DNA of 42,886 nucleotides from Peptacetobacter hominis (GTDB taxonomy: Bacteria; Bacillota; Clostridia; Peptostreptococcales; Peptostreptococcaceae): assembly GCF_006861675.1 (NCBI RefSeq), contig NZ_SGJB01000021.1:1-42886 (forward strand), written 5' to 3'. Under the pieces are notes generated by a model. It was not told the origin of the DNA. It ran no database searches and saw nothing but the letters and a program-made list of their open reading frames with translations. Positions 17,858-27,879 of the stretch are shown here, piece after piece. Position numbers and translations under genes: made by a program. Each line of letters opens with the position of its first letter. Positions within the stretch are counted from its first letter, which is position 1.

Positions 17858-18629
17858 ATTTATGGCTATGCTTCAGTTTCTGACAAGAATACCTGTGAAG
17901 ACGGAATGTGGATTTGATGAGGAGTTTCACAAAGGGATGTATTTTTTCCCTGCTGTCGGAACAGTGATAGGAATAATCGTATATATAGCTATGGCAGTTT
18001 CATATAATATTTTCAGTGGGGACGCATTTATTGCGGCCCTTGTTGCTGTTATGACAGAAACTGCATTGACTGGAGGACTGCATCTGGATGGGCTTGGAGA
18101 TACAGCTGATGCACTTTTCAGTTATAGAACGAAGGATAGAATGTTTGAAATAATGAAAGATTCAAGGCTTGGTACAAATGCCATGCTTGCAGTTCTTTTT
18201 CTTGTTCTTTTTAAAGTAGGTATTATAAAGATTATGATTCAGTTGGGATTGGATGCATTTGTTGTTGTTATGCCTATTGTATCAAGGTTTACGGTTCTTA
18301 TTCTTACCTACAGAACAGAGAGCCCTAGAGAAAATGGAATGGGAAATGCATTTATAGGAAAATGTACAGCAGGAATGATTGTTTCAGGGGTTATATATAC
18401 ACTGATTTCCGGAGCGGTAATATTATTTCTTCTTGCAGTTGATGTTTCTGTATATATGTATGTATATTTCATAGCCGGAACTGTAATAACAGCTGTTTTT
18501 GTGAATATATTTAAAAAATGGGTGTATTCAAAAATAGACGGTATAACAGGGGATATTCTTGGGTGTGGAATAGAAATGGCGGAACTTGTGTTTATACTTT
18601 CCGTATGTATTATAGAGATGTTTCTGTAG
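17850..18629 (+). CDS. cobS: adenosylcobinamide-GDP ribazoletransferase CobS (cobalamin synthase)
   Basis: This 259-residue integral membrane protein joins adenosylcobinamide-GDP to alpha-ribazole (phosphate), the last assembly step of the nucleotide loop. Several hydrophobic segments are visible (about residues 30-50, 55-70, 105-135 and 165-215). The acidic signature GGLHLDGLGDTADALFS (about 74-90) and the following DSRLGTNA are typical of CobS metal and substrate binding. ATG 17850 lies within the end of cobU and is preceded by AAAAGGAG. Its partners CobU, CobT and CobC are adjacent. Confidence 0.95.
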   Translation: MNRFMAMLQFLTRIPVKTECGFDEEFHKGMYFFPAVGTVIGIIVYIAMAVSYNIFSGDAFIAALVAVMTETALTGGLHLDGLGDTADALFSYRTKDRMFEIMKDSRLGTNAMLAVLFLVLFKVGIIKIMIQLGLDAFVVVMPIVSRFTVLILTYRTESPRENGMGNAFIGKCTAGMIVSGVIYTLISGAVILFLLAVDVSVYMYVYFIAGTVITAVFVNIFKKWVYSKIDGITGDILGCGIEMAELVFILSVCIIEMFL

Positions 18630-18638
18630 GAGGTATAT

Positions 18639-19247
18639 ATGAGATTAGTACTTATAAGGCATGTGTCGACAGAAGCAAATAAAAATGGGGTTCTGTGTGG
18701 ACGTACAGAATCCCCTGTAGAGGATAATTCATGGAAACAGATAGATAGAATAAAAGATATTCTAACAGTATACAGTATAGGAAAAGAATCATCAGACATA
18801 AAAGTTTATTCTTCACCATCAAAACGTACATTATATACGGCATCAGAAGTATTTGATGTATGTGAATCTCAAATAAAATCTGTAGATGAACTTATGGAAA
18901 CAGACTTTGGAGAATTTGAAGGGATGAGTTTTTCTGATATAGAAAAGGAATTTCCCGAGGAATATTCAAAACTTGTTTCTGAGGGAATAGACTACAGATT
19001 TCCAAAAGGAGAGAGTGTAGAAGATACGTACAATAGGATATCTGATTTTATAAAATCCATTATATCGGAAAAAAGTGATGAGACAGTTTTTATTGTATCC
19101 CATGGAGGAGCAATAAGATGTATAATTTCATATCTTATGGACAGAGATTATAGTACACATTGGAAATATAGAATAGATAATGGTTCTGTATCGATGATAG
19201 AATATTACGATGGATTTTCAGTTCTTTCCTGTCTGAATGTAAAATAA
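18639..19247 (+). CDS. cobC: histidine phosphatase, probable alpha-ribazole phosphatase CobC
   Basis: The 202-residue protein belongs to the phosphoglycerate mutase-like histidine phosphatases. The catalytic His is in LVLIRHVST (residue 8), and the second conserved His is in FIVSHGGAIRCI. The usual RHGxT motif reads RHVST here. Its position nine bases after cobS, with AGGAGG upstream, indicates dephosphorylation of alpha-ribazole phosphate or of adenosylcobalamin phosphate. Histidine phosphatases are hard to assign by sequence, so the substrate rests on context. Confidence 0.85.
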   Translation: MRLVLIRHVSTEANKNGVLCGRTESPVEDNSWKQIDRIKDILTVYSIGKESSDIKVYSSPSKRTLYTASEVFDVCESQIKSVDELMETDFGEFEGMSFSDIEKEFPEEYSKLVSEGIDYRFPKGESVEDTYNRISDFIKSIISEKSDETVFIVSHGGAIRCIISYLMDRDYSTHWKYRIDNGSVSMIEYYDGFSVLSCLNVK

Positions 19248-19253
19248 AAATAT

Positions 19254-19290
19254 ATGCCCGGTATCTTAAAAAGGTATCGGGCATTATCTA
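19254..19290 (+). terminator. weak terminator-like hairpin between cobC and cbiP
   Basis: ATGCCCGGTATC (19254-19265) pairs with GGTATCGGGCAT (19273-19284) with two G-U pairs. The following ATTATCTATATT is only moderately T-rich. It could end or attenuate the cobTUSC transcript; the gap 19248-19407 before cbiP also contains a weak promoter-like pair (TTCAGA at 19334, TATACA at 19358). Confidence 0.5.
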
Positions 19291-19407
19291 TATTGTTCTC
19301 AACTGTATACAAAAAATAAAAACTTAACTAAAATTCAGATATAAAAGCAAAAAATGTTATACAATATAAAGGAACGTTTAATAGATAGAATTGCAGGAGG
19401 TGATGAT

Positions 19408-20943
19408 TTGGCGAAAAAAATAATGCTTCAGGGGACGGCATCAAATGTAGGAAAAAGTATAATAGCTGCTGGTCTATGCAGGATATTTTATCAGGACGGG
19501 TATAGAACAGCTCCCTTTAAGCCGCAGAATATGGCTCTGAATTCCTATATAACTGATGAGGGACTTGAAATGGGTCGTGCACAGGTGTTTCAGGCAGAGG
19601 CGGCAGGTATAAAACCGGAGGCGAGAATGAATCCTATTCTTCTGAAACCATGCGGAAACCACACCAGCCAGGTGATAGTGAACGGAAAAGTAATAGCTCA
19701 GATGCACTCTTCGGAGTACCACACTTATAAGGATACACTTATAGATGTATTAAGAAATACTTTTGAGGGACTCGAGAAGAGCTATGATATCATAGTAATG
19801 GAAGGTGCAGGAAGCTGTGCGGAAATAAATCTGAAGGAAAAAGATATATCAAACATGGGTATGGCAGATATTGCAGATTCACCAGTTATACTTGTTTCTG
19901 ATATAGACAGAGGCGGAGTTTTTGCGTCGATAGTGGGAACTCTGATGCTTCTTGAAGAACACGAAAGAGCGAGAGTAAAGGGTGTAATAATAAACAAGTT
20001 CAGAGGGAAAAAAGAGTATTTTGAAAGCGGAGTCAGAATGCTTGAGGATATAATAAAAATACCTGTGCTTGGAGTGATTCCATACTCAGATATAAAAATA
20101 GAAGATGAGGACAGTGTTACGACAAGATTTAAAAGAACATCTGAAAAGAGAGATATAAATATAGAAGTAATAAGAACGCCTCATATGTCGAACTTCACAG
20201 ATTTTGATATTTTTGAAACTCAGCCTGATGTCAGCCTGAAATATATTGACTATGGAGAAAATATAGGGAATCCGGACATACTTATTATCCCTGGAAGTAA
20301 GAGCACAGTATCTGATCTGAAATATATAAGAGAAAATGGATTTGATGAAGATATAAAAAGATGTGCAGAATCCGGAAAACTTGTAATCGGTATATGCGGT
20401 GGATATCAGATGCTCGGAAGAAAACTTATAGACAAAAAGCATGTCGAAAGTGAATTGGATGAGGTCGATGGGCTTGGACTTTTAGATACAGTGACAGAGT
20501 TTGATTCGGAAAAAAGAACAGTTCAGACCGAGCGGAATATATCGGACTGTCTAAGTGGATATTTTGAATCCTTATCCGGTAAAAAAGTAAAGGGATATGA
20601 GATACATATGGGAAGAACATATCCATGCAGTGATTCGGAAATTCCAATGTTTCAGGAGTCGTCAGGAAAAGAATCATCAGACGGTGAGAGAGATAGAAAA
20701 GTTTCTATGGGATATGTAAATTCAACGGGAAATATTGCAGGGACATATATACATGGAATTTTTGATGAGGTTGAATTTACAAGGGCTCTTCTCAATGGGA
20801 TAAGAATGAGAAAAGGACTTGAGCCTATAGAAAGTGAAGTGAAGTCTTTCAGACAGTTCAAGGAAAGAGAATATGATAGACTTGCCGATATGCTGAGAGA
20901 GAATATGGATATCGGAAAAATATACGAAATAATGGGTCTGTAA
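19408..20943 (+). CDS. cbiP: cobyric acid synthase CbiP
   Basis: The 511-residue enzyme amidates four carboxyl groups (b, d, e, g) of adenosylcobyrinic acid a,c-diamide with glutamine and ATP. The N-terminal dethiobiotin synthetase-like domain carries GTASNVGKS (about 8-16) and [15 protein letters not shown]. The C-terminal glutamine amidotransferase domain has the nucleophile Cys330 in [11 protein letters not shown] and the late His in YIHGIF. TTG 19408 is chosen because GGAGGTGAT lies just upstream and the protein then begins AKKIMLQGT as in homologues; an in-frame ATG 19354 has no ribosome-binding site. Confidence 0.95.
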   Translation: MAKKIMLQGTASNVGKSIIAAGLCRIFYQDGYRTAPFKPQNMALNSYITDEGLEMGRAQVFQAEAAGIKPEARMNPILLKPCGNHTSQVIVNGKVIAQMHSSEYHTYKDTLIDVLRNTFEGLEKSYDIIVMEGAGSCAEINLKEKDISNMGMADIADSPVILVSDIDRGGVFASIVGTLMLLEEHERARVKGVIINKFRGKKEYFESGVRMLEDIIKIPVLGVIPYSDIKIEDEDSVTTRFKRTSEKRDINIEVIRTPHMSNFTDFDIFETQPDVSLKYIDYGENIGNPDILIIPGSKSTVSDLKYIRENGFDEDIKRCAESGKLVIGICGGYQMLGRKLIDKKHVESELDEVDGLGLLDTVTEFDSEKRTVQTERNISDCLSGYFESLSGKKVKGYEIHMGRTYPCSDSEIPMFQESSGKESSDGERDRKVSMGYVNSTGNIAGTYIHGIFDEVEFTRALLNGIRMRKGLEPIESEVKSFRQFKEREYDRLADMLRENMDIGKIYEIMGL

Positions 20944-20988
20944 TCCCATAAATATAATTATAGTATCAGCTTATGGAAGGAAAATAAT

Positions 20989-22380
20989 ATGAACAGAATA
21001 ATGATTGCCGGAACATCGAGCGGTGTGGGAAAAACCACAATATCGCTTGGAATAATGCGGGCTCTTTCAAACAGAGGTCTGAAGGTTCAACCGTACAAAG
21101 TAGGTCCGGATTATATAGATCCTTCATACCATACATTTATAACGGGGAGATACTCGAGAAATCTTGATCCGTATATGCTGGATGAGGAGAGGATAAAATA
21201 CATAGTAAAATCGGTATCTGATGATGCCGATATATCTGTTGTAGAGGGAGTAATGGGACTTTACGATGGATTTGGAACAGATATAGACAACTGCAGCAGT
21301 TCATCTGTTTCAAAAATGATAAAAACACCTGTGGTGCTTGTCATAAACGGAAAGGCGATGGCTGCATCTGCTGCAGCTATGGTAAAAGGATATATGGATA
21401 TCGATAGAAATGTTGATATAAAGGCAGTGATTGCAAACAATGTAAGAACTGAAAGTCACTACAGTATAATAAAAAAATCCGTAGAGAAATACTGTGACGT
21501 GGAGGTCATAGGATATTTTCCACCGAACAGTGATTTTTCTCTTGAGTCGAGACATCTCGGACTTGTTCCAATGGCGGAGATGGATAATCTGAGTGAGAAA
21601 TTTGCAAAACTTGGAGAAGAAATAGAGAAATACATAGATATTGATAGGCTTATAGAGATTTCGTCTGCAGATGATATAGAAAGTGAATTTGATATAGACA
21701 ATGAACTTGAAAAAAGAGGGTTGTATGAAAAATCAAAGGGACTAAAAGTCGCGGTTGCGATGGATAGAGCATGTAATTTCTACTACAGAGAAAATCTTGA
21801 AATATTTGAAAAGCTGGGAATAGAGATAGAATATTTCAGTCCACTTGAGGACAAATGTGTTCCCGATGCTGATTTTATATATATCGGTGGCGGATTTCCT
21901 GAGATATTCTCAGAAGAGCTTGAAAAAAATTCGGGTATGAGAAAGTCGATATATGATGCTCATATAAACGGAACTCCTATATATGCAGAGTGCGGGGGAC
22001 TTATGTATCTTGGAAAGACCATCACAGATTCTGAAGGCAACACAAGAGATATGGTCGGTATACTGGATGGCAGAAGTGAGATGACAAGCAGGCTCAAGAG
22101 ATTCGGGTACTGTATTGGAGAGGCAAAGGAAGATACTCTTCTTTCAAATAAAGGAGATACAATAAAAGGTCACGAATTTCATCATTCTATATTTTGTGGA
22201 GATGAAAAATGTGTCTATATAATGAAAAAAATAAGGGATAATGAAGTTGTAGATGAATGGGAAGGCGGATACAGCAAAGGAAATACACTTGCAACGTACC
22301 TTCACACGCATTTTTACAACAACCTAGACTGCATAAAAAATCTGATAGAGAAAGCTGTCGAGGTAAAAAATTCCAGATAA
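20989..22380 (+). CDS. cbiA: cobyrinic acid a,c-diamide synthase CbiA
   Basis: The 463-residue glutamine-dependent enzyme amidates the a and c carboxyls of cobyrinic acid. The P-loop GTSSGVGKT is at residues 8-16, followed by the family signature KVGPDYIDPSYH. The amidotransferase nucleophile is Cys335 in YAECGGLMYLG, and GHEFHHS and THFYNN mark the C-terminal domain. It follows cbiP by 45 bases with GGAAGGA before ATG 20989. Confidence 0.96.
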   Translation: MNRIMIAGTSSGVGKTTISLGIMRALSNRGLKVQPYKVGPDYIDPSYHTFITGRYSRNLDPYMLDEERIKYIVKSVSDDADISVVEGVMGLYDGFGTDIDNCSSSSVSKMIKTPVVLVINGKAMAASAAAMVKGYMDIDRNVDIKAVIANNVRTESHYSIIKKSVEKYCDVEVIGYFPPNSDFSLESRHLGLVPMAEMDNLSEKFAKLGEEIEKYIDIDRLIEISSADDIESEFDIDNELEKRGLYEKSKGLKVAVAMDRACNFYYRENLEIFEKLGIEIEYFSPLEDKCVPDADFIYIGGGFPEIFSEELEKNSGMRKSIYDAHINGTPIYAECGGLMYLGKTITDSEGNTRDMVGILDGRSEMTSRLKRFGYCIGEAKEDTLLSNKGDTIKGHEFHHSIFCGDEKCVYIMKKIRDNEVVDEWEGGYSKGNTLATYLHTHFYNNLDCIKNLIEKAVEVKNSR

Positions 22381-22399
22381 ATTATTACGGAGATTTGAT

Positions 22400-23356
22400 A
22401 TGAAGATAGCGATTATGTTTATAGGATATATAGCTGATATTATAGTGGGGGATCCGTATTCTTTTCCACATCCTGTGAGATTTATAGGAAAGCTTATATC
22501 CTCAACTGAAAAATTCATCAGAAAAAGAGCAAAATCAGAGGAATCTCTGAAAATGTGGGGATTTTTTCTGTGGGCTGTGACTGTTTCTGTTACATTTATG
22601 GTTACATTTGCAGTCTGTAAAATATTCAGTTTCAATAACTACCTGTACTCTATTGTGAGTGCGTTTATAATATATACAACTCTTTCAACAAAATGTCTTC
22701 GGGATGAAGCAAAGAAGATTTACAGAGTTCTTGAGACAGGAGATATAGAAAAATCAAGAAAGCAGCTTTCGTATATAGTTGGAAGGGATACATCACAGCT
22801 TGATAAAAAGGAAATAATAAGGGCTACAGTCGAGACTGTGGCGGAAAATACGGTGGATGGAATAATTGCACCAATGTTTTACGGATTTCTGTTTGGAGCA
22901 CCGGGAGCTATGGCGTACAAGGCAATAAATACACTGGATTCCATGGTGGGATACAAAAATGATAAATACATGAATCTGGGATTTTTCTCAGCAAAAATAG
23001 ACGACATAGCAAATTTCATACCGGCGAGAATTTCAGCGATTGTGATGACTATAGCGGCATTTGTATGCAGATTTGATGCTGTATCGTGCATAAAAACAGC
23101 TATCAGAGACAGAAAAAACCACAAAAGTCCAAACTGTGCGTATCCGGAAGGTGCAGCAGCAGGTGCACTTGGTGTTCAGCTTGGAGGAACGAATATATAC
23201 TTTGGAAAAGCTGTCTACAAGCCGACTATAGGAGAAAGGAAAAGAGAACTTGAGAATATGGATATCGTAAGAATGAACAGACTGATGTATATGTCTTCAG
23301 CTGTTTCATTAGTGATATTCACTATTGTTTATATATGCATATGTGCTGTGTTATAA
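22400..23356 (+). CDS. cbiB: adenosylcobinamide-phosphate synthase CbiB
   Basis: The 318-residue membrane protein attaches aminopropanol phosphate, made by CobD, to adenosylcobyric acid. Typical signatures are IVGDPYSFPHPVRFIGKLIS near the N-terminus, YIVGRDTSQLDKKEIIRATVETVAENTVDG (about 125-155) and KSPNCAYPEGAAAGALGVQLGG (about 235-260). Hydrophobic segments occur around residues 1-18, 55-95, 155-170, 205-220 and at the C-terminus. It starts 20 bases after cbiA. Confidence 0.95.
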   Translation: MKIAIMFIGYIADIIVGDPYSFPHPVRFIGKLISSTEKFIRKRAKSEESLKMWGFFLWAVTVSVTFMVTFAVCKIFSFNNYLYSIVSAFIIYTTLSTKCLRDEAKKIYRVLETGDIEKSRKQLSYIVGRDTSQLDKKEIIRATVETVAENTVDGIIAPMFYGFLFGAPGAMAYKAINTLDSMVGYKNDKYMNLGFFSAKIDDIANFIPARISAIVMTIAAFVCRFDAVSCIKTAIRDRKNHKSPNCAYPEGAAAGALGVQLGGTNIYFGKAVYKPTIGERKRELENMDIVRMNRLMYMSSAVSLVIFTIVYICICAVL

Positions 23357-23390
23357 TATAATATTATGAAAAAGAGAGGAGGACTATTCT

Positions 23391-24464
23391 TTGGAAAAGC
23401 TTGGACATGGAGCAGATGTGGAATCTATGGTTGAACAGTACGGGAAAAAGAATACAAAGGTAATTGACTTCAGTTCAAATATAAATCCCGAGATGCCGGG
23501 ATGTATCGACAGTATCATAAAATCCGGTGCGGATGCTCTCAGCAGATATCCGGATATAGAATATAGAAGAGTGAGAAAAAATATATCGGAATATCTCGAT
23601 ATAGATATGGAGTATGTAATACCAGGAAACGGAGCCACAGAGCTTATATATCTTCTTATGAAAAATATAGGAAAGAAAATAGCGATAATCAATCCAACTT
23701 TTTCGGAATACAGAAGAAGTGCCACTCTCTCTGGGCTTGAGGTAGTGGATTTTGTGATGGACAGCAAAAATGGATTCAGACTCGATATTGATGAAATAGA
23801 GAGTAGAATCGACGAGTTTGACAGTCTTTTTATATGCAATCCAAACAACCCAGACGGAAAACTGAGGGATATATACGAGCTTATGGATATTATGAAAAAA
23901 CATGGAAAACTCCTGATAGTCGATGAAACATTCATAGAGTTTTCACCGATGTACAGGGAAAGAAGTCTTGTTTCCGAGTTAGAAACAAACAGAAATCTTT
24001 TCATAATAAGGGCTGCAACAAAATTTTTCGGTATGCCAGGGATAAGACTTGGCTATGCACTTACCTCAAACAAGGAAATTATAGATGGAATATATAGATA
24101 CAAGGAACCGTGGAGTCTTAATTCATTTGCAGATGCTGCATCTGAATATATATTCAAGGAATCCGAATATATGGAAAGAAGCAGAAAATATTTTGAAAAA
24201 GAAATAGAATTTATGACATCTGAACTGAAAAAGATAAAGGGAATAAATGTCTATGAAACAGACACAAATTTTATCCTGATTAGACTTGACGGAATAAAGG
24301 CATCGGAAATAAGAAAAATACTATTTGAAAGGGCAGATATACTTATCAGAGATGCATCAAACTTTATAGGACTTGACGACAGTTTTATAAGGGTTGCAGT
24401 TAAGAAGCATGAGGAGAATATTGTTCTTATAAATGCGATAAGTTCTGTAATGGGTTTATTATAG
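23391..24464 (+). CDS. cobD: threonine-phosphate decarboxylase CobD
   Basis: The 357-residue fold-type I PLP enzyme (HisC-like) decarboxylates L-threonine-O-3-phosphate to (R)-1-amino-2-propanol phosphate for CbiB. The N-terminal HGADVESMVEQYG and IDFSSNINPEMPG are characteristic of CobD. The PLP-binding Lys is Lys211 in RAATKFFGMPGIRLGYAL, and FICNPNNPDGKL is a further cofactor-site motif. The start is TTG 23391 after GAGAGGAGG; no ATG lies in frame nearby. The next gene, a threonine kinase, supplies its substrate and begins on the base after its stop codon. Confidence 0.93.
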   Translation: MEKLGHGADVESMVEQYGKKNTKVIDFSSNINPEMPGCIDSIIKSGADALSRYPDIEYRRVRKNISEYLDIDMEYVIPGNGATELIYLLMKNIGKKIAIINPTFSEYRRSATLSGLEVVDFVMDSKNGFRLDIDEIESRIDEFDSLFICNPNNPDGKLRDIYELMDIMKKHGKLLIVDETFIEFSPMYRERSLVSELETNRNLFIIRAATKFFGMPGIRLGYALTSNKEIIDGIYRYKEPWSLNSFADAASEYIFKESEYMERSRKYFEKEIEFMTSELKKIKGINVYETDTNFILIRLDGIKASEIRKILFERADILIRDASNFIGLDDSFIRVAVKKHEENIVLINAISSVMGLL

Positions 24465-25400
24465 ATGAGAGGTTATGCAAAATGCCCGGCATCATGCGGA
24501 GAGTTTGTGCAGGGAATGATAGGCAATGAAGAGTACCTCTGCTCGTATGCTGTAAATCTGTTTTCTGAGGTTTTTCTTGAGGAGAGAAAAAATGCCGAGG
24601 AAGAGGATCTTATACGGAGAGTAAGAGGAAATGAGAAAAAAATATATATAAGAAATGTAAAAAAATCAAGACTTGCTATAAGAAAGGTATTTGAGAAATT
24701 CGATATACCACAGGAGGAGCTTTCAAACATATCGGTAAAGATAATAAGCGAAGTTCCCGTAAGCAAGGGAATGGGTAGTTCTACTGCGGATATAGGTGCT
24801 GCAATAGGTGCTGCACTGGACCTTATAGGTAAGAAAATGACTCCTGAGGAAATTGCTGTAATGGCCGCTTCAATAGAGCCTACGGATTCAATTTTTATGC
24901 AGGAAAATGTAATATTCAATCCTGTAAAGGGTCAGGTGAAGGAGTCTATAGGAACAATAGATGGAATGAAGGTTCTTGTACTTGAGCCTGACAGATATCT
25001 GAATACTGTAGATCTGAGAAAAAACAGAAGTTACAGAGAGGCAAAGATGAAAAACAGAGAGATTATAGAAAATGCGTTCAGACTTCTTAAAAAGGGATTT
25101 ACGGAAAATGACAAAAAGATGATAGGAAGAGCGTGTACAGCGAGCAGTCTTGCCAATGAGAATATATGCAGAAAAGAACATCTGAAGGAGATAATATCCG
25201 TTTCTGATGAGATGGGATGTTATGGTGTAAATATTGCACACAGTGGAACTATAGCTGCGATACTTGTCGACAGCGATAGAAACTGTGACGATATAAAAGA
25301 AAAGCTGAGAGAAAAAGGCCTGGACAGGGTATACAGCAATATATATACGCTTGATATGATACATGGCGGGATAAGAGGTGAAGATGGTGGAATATATTAA
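24465..25400 (+). CDS. pduX: GHMP-family L-threonine kinase PduX
   Basis: The 311-residue protein resembles PduX, which phosphorylates free L-threonine for aminopropanol phosphate synthesis. The N-terminal CPASCGEFVQGMIGNEEYLCSY and the GHMP ATP-binding motif PVSKGMGSSTADIGAA (about 98-113) are diagnostic. It starts directly after the TAG of cobD without a strong ribosome-binding site, so coupled translation is likely. Its 3' end overlaps cbiC. This kinase plus CobD gives a self-contained route from threonine to the corrin side arm. Confidence 0.9.
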   Translation: MRGYAKCPASCGEFVQGMIGNEEYLCSYAVNLFSEVFLEERKNAEEEDLIRRVRGNEKKIYIRNVKKSRLAIRKVFEKFDIPQEELSNISVKIISEVPVSKGMGSSTADIGAAIGAALDLIGKKMTPEEIAVMAASIEPTDSIFMQENVIFNPVKGQVKESIGTIDGMKVLVLEPDRYLNTVDLRKNRSYREAKMKNREIIENAFRLLKKGFTENDKKMIGRACTASSLANENICRKEHLKEIISVSDEMGCYGVNIAHSGTIAAILVDSDRNCDDIKEKLREKGLDRVYSNIYTLDMIHGGIRGEDGGIY

Positions 25401-26031
25401 AAATCCTATGAAAATAGAAGAGAGAAGTTTTGAGATAATACAGGGCATAATAGACGATATACGTCCTGAATATACATTTAGAAGCGATATAGAAGAGAGG
25501 ATAATAAAAAGGGCTATACATACTACAGCCGATTTTGACTATCTGGATATTCTCAAAATATCTGAGGGTGCTGCCGAAAAAATAAAGGATGCACTTGAAA
25601 ATGGAGCCACTGTCTATACAGATACAACTATGGCTCTAAGCGGAATAAATAAGAGAAAGCTTGAAAAACTTGGCTGCGGATATAAATGCCTTGTTGCTGA
25701 TGAAAAAACAGCCGCACTTGCAAAGGAAAAGAAAATGACGAGATCTATGGCAGCCATAGAAATAGCGGCAGAAGACGATGGAAGAAAAATATTTGTACTT
25801 GGAAATGCTCCGACAGCTCTTTTCAGAGTGATAGAGATGATAGAGGAAGGAAAACTTTCTGCAGATGCAGTTGTAGGAGTTCCTGTAGGATTTGTCGGTG
25901 CAGCTGAATCAAAGGAAAGACTTTCTGAAACAGAGATTCCATATATACTTTCAGAGGGAAGAAAAGGTGGAAGTAATCTGGCGGCTGCAATAGTAAATGC
26001 TGTTCTTTACAGCATAGATTCAGAAAGATAA
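25384..26031 (+). CDS. cbiC: cobalt-precorrin-8 methylmutase CbiC
   Basis: The 215-residue enzyme moves a methyl group from C11 to C12, giving cobyrinic acid. AIHTTADFDY (near residue 40) contains the family's conserved catalytic His, and DTTMALSGINKRKL and GVPVGFVGAAESKE are typical. Three in-frame start codons lie close together (GTG 25378, ATG 25384, GTG 25387) around AAGAGGTG; ATG 25384 is taken. It overlaps the end of pduX by 17 bases. Confidence 0.93.
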   Translation: MVEYIKNPMKIEERSFEIIQGIIDDIRPEYTFRSDIEERIIKRAIHTTADFDYLDILKISEGAAEKIKDALENGATVYTDTTMALSGINKRKLEKLGCGYKCLVADEKTAALAKEKKMTRSMAAIEIAAEDDGRKIFVLGNAPTALFRVIEMIEEGKLSADAVVGVPVGFVGAAESKERLSETEIPYILSEGRKGGSNLAAAIVNAVLYSIDSER

Positions 26032-26045
26032 CCGCGGTGAACAAA

Positions 26046-27275
26046 ATGGAAGATTTTGTATATGTATACGGGAAAAAATACAGAAGAGGATATACGACGG
26101 GATCGTGTGCGACAGCTGCATCAAAGGCAGCTGTTTATATGCTTTTATCACAGAAAAAAACGGACAGTATAAATATAGATACACCAAAGGGAATACCGCT
26201 TAGTATAGATATACACGATATATCGATATCTGAAAACAGGGTATCGTGTTCTGTAATAAAAGACGGTGGAGACGATATAGATGCGACAAATGGAATGAAA
26301 ATATACGCCGATGCTGAATTTGTCGAAAAAGAAAGTCCTGGAAAAATCGTTGAAAAAAGTAAAACTGCTGATAAAGATAGAATTATCGATGAAAATAACA
26401 ATAGAATTACATATAAAGAGACTTTTTCCTTTGAAGGAGAAGGATTTGCTGTTTTTTCCGGAGAGGGAATAGGAATTATAACCAGAAAAGGTCTGAGCCA
26501 TGAACCTGGATATCCTGCGATAAATCCGGTTCCGCAGAAGATGATATCAAAAGAGGTATCGTCTATTCTTTCGGCAAATGAAAGATTTATAAAAATAACA
26601 CTGTCGGCTCCCGAGGGAAAGAAAATTGCAGAGAAGACATTCAATCCGAGACTTGGAATAGAGGGTGGGATTTCTATAATCGGTACGACTGGTATTGTAG
26701 AGCCCATGAGCGATGAAGGGTGGAAAAAATCTCTGTCGCTTGAGCTTAATATGAAAAGAGAACTCGGTATGGATAGCATAATAATGGTTCCGGGAAATCA
26801 CGGAGAGGCGTTTATCAGGGAAAATACTGGAAAAGAGCTTTCGTGTGTTGTCAGAACCAGCAATTTTATAGGATATATGCTTATGGAGGCAAAGAGAATG
26901 GGATTTAAAAATATTCTTCTTGCCGGACATATAGGAAAATTTGTAAAGCTTTCTGCGGGTATATTCAATACACACAGCAGAAATGCAGATGCAAGGTCAG
27001 AAATTCTTGTATCGAATCTTGCACTTGAGGGTGCGGATATAGAGATTCTGAAAAAAGTAGATTCGTGTCTGACTGCTGAAGAGGCGGTAGCGATAATAAA
27101 GGAATACGGATACGATAGAGTATTTGATAATATAGCTGAAAAATGCAGAAAAAGAGCGATGCAGTACACAGATGGAGAAATAAACATAGGTGTATTTGTA
27201 TTTGATATGGAGAAAAATATTCTCGGAAAGAGTTCGAATGCCGAGGATATGTTAAAGGAGATTGCCGATGCTTAA
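26046..27275 (+). CDS. cbiD: cobalt-precorrin-5B (C1)-methyltransferase CbiD
   Basis: The 409-residue protein methylates C1 of cobalt-precorrin-5B, giving precorrin-6A. The family signature RRGYTTGSCATAASKAA lies near the N-terminus, and KDGGDDIDATNGMKI and the Gly-rich GIGIITRKGL follow. CbiD does not resemble the other methyltransferases of the pathway. ATG 26046 follows GGTGA by six bases; an in-frame GTG 26037 would add three residues. The last 8 bases overlap cbiE. Confidence 0.94.
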   Translation: MEDFVYVYGKKYRRGYTTGSCATAASKAAVYMLLSQKKTDSINIDTPKGIPLSIDIHDISISENRVSCSVIKDGGDDIDATNGMKIYADAEFVEKESPGKIVEKSKTADKDRIIDENNNRITYKETFSFEGEGFAVFSGEGIGIITRKGLSHEPGYPAINPVPQKMISKEVSSILSANERFIKITLSAPEGKKIAEKTFNPRLGIEGGISIIGTTGIVEPMSDEGWKKSLSLELNMKRELGMDSIIMVPGNHGEAFIRENTGKELSCVVRTSNFIGYMLMEAKRMGFKNILLAGHIGKFVKLSAGIFNTHSRNADARSEILVSNLALEGADIEILKKVDSCLTAEEAVAIIKEYGYDRVFDNIAEKCRKRAMQYTDGEINIGVFVFDMEKNILGKSSNAEDMLKEIADA

Positions 27276-27879
27276 TATAATTGGAACAGGTCCGGGAAAT
27301 CCGGATTATATAACAGAGATAGGAAAAAAACTTATAGAAAACTCCGATGTACTGATAGGTGGAAAGAGAAATCTCGAGTTATTTCCCGAGTTTAAAGGAG
27401 AAAAGATATCTATAACCGCGGATTTATCGATGATAACAGATTTCGTGGAAAAAAACAGAGACCTTGAGATAAGTGTAATCGCATCAGGGGATCCTTCAAT
27501 CTACGGTATAGCAAAATATCTTGTGAAAAACTCGGACAGTGAAAATATAAATATAGTTCCAGGGATAAGCTCGATGCAGTATATGTTCTCCAGAATAAAA
27601 ATGGATATGAACGATGTATATCTGACAAGCAGCCATGGAAGAGTTCCCGATTACGATTATCTACTATCTCATTCAAAGGTATGTATGGTTACGGACAGAA
27701 AAAACGGGCCCGCACAGATTGCAGAAGAGATAATAAAAAGAGGACTGAAAAAGGTAATGGCAGTCGGCGAAAATCTTTCATATGACAATGAGAAAATAAC
27801 AGTTGCATCTCCTGAGGAAATCTCAAAAAGGAGAGAATACGATATGAATATAGTGGTGATTTTTGATGAGAAACAGTGA
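27268..27879 (+). CDS. cbiE: cobalt-precorrin-7 (C5)-methyltransferase CbiE
   Basis: The 203-residue protein is a tetrapyrrole methylase using S-adenosylmethionine; together with CbiT it methylates C5 and C15. MLNIIGTGPGNPDYIT is the usual N-terminal glycine-rich loop, and VIASGDPSIYG and NIVPGISSMQYMFSR are methylase signatures. CbiE is separate from CbiT here, whereas aerobic CobL fuses them. ATG 27268 follows AAAGGAG by seven bases and lies inside the end of cbiD. Confidence 0.92.
   Translation: MLNIIGTGPGNPDYITEIGKKLIENSDVLIGGKRNLELFPEFKGEKISITADLSMITDFVEKNRDLEISVIASGDPSIYGIAKYLVKNSDSENINIVPGISSMQYMFSRIKMDMNDVYLTSSHGRVPDYDYLLSHSKVCMVTDRKNGPAQIAEEIIKRGLKKVMAVGENLSYDNEKITVASPEEISKRREYDMNIVVIFDEKQ

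Noticed and set aside
23384..24004. 206-codon minus-strand open frame inside cobD
   Set aside because: It is a shadow of cobD; the sequence is Ser/Ile-rich and shows no family features or ribosome-binding site.
26135..26779. 214-codon minus-strand open frame
   Set aside because: It lies antisense within cbiD and has no recognisable features.
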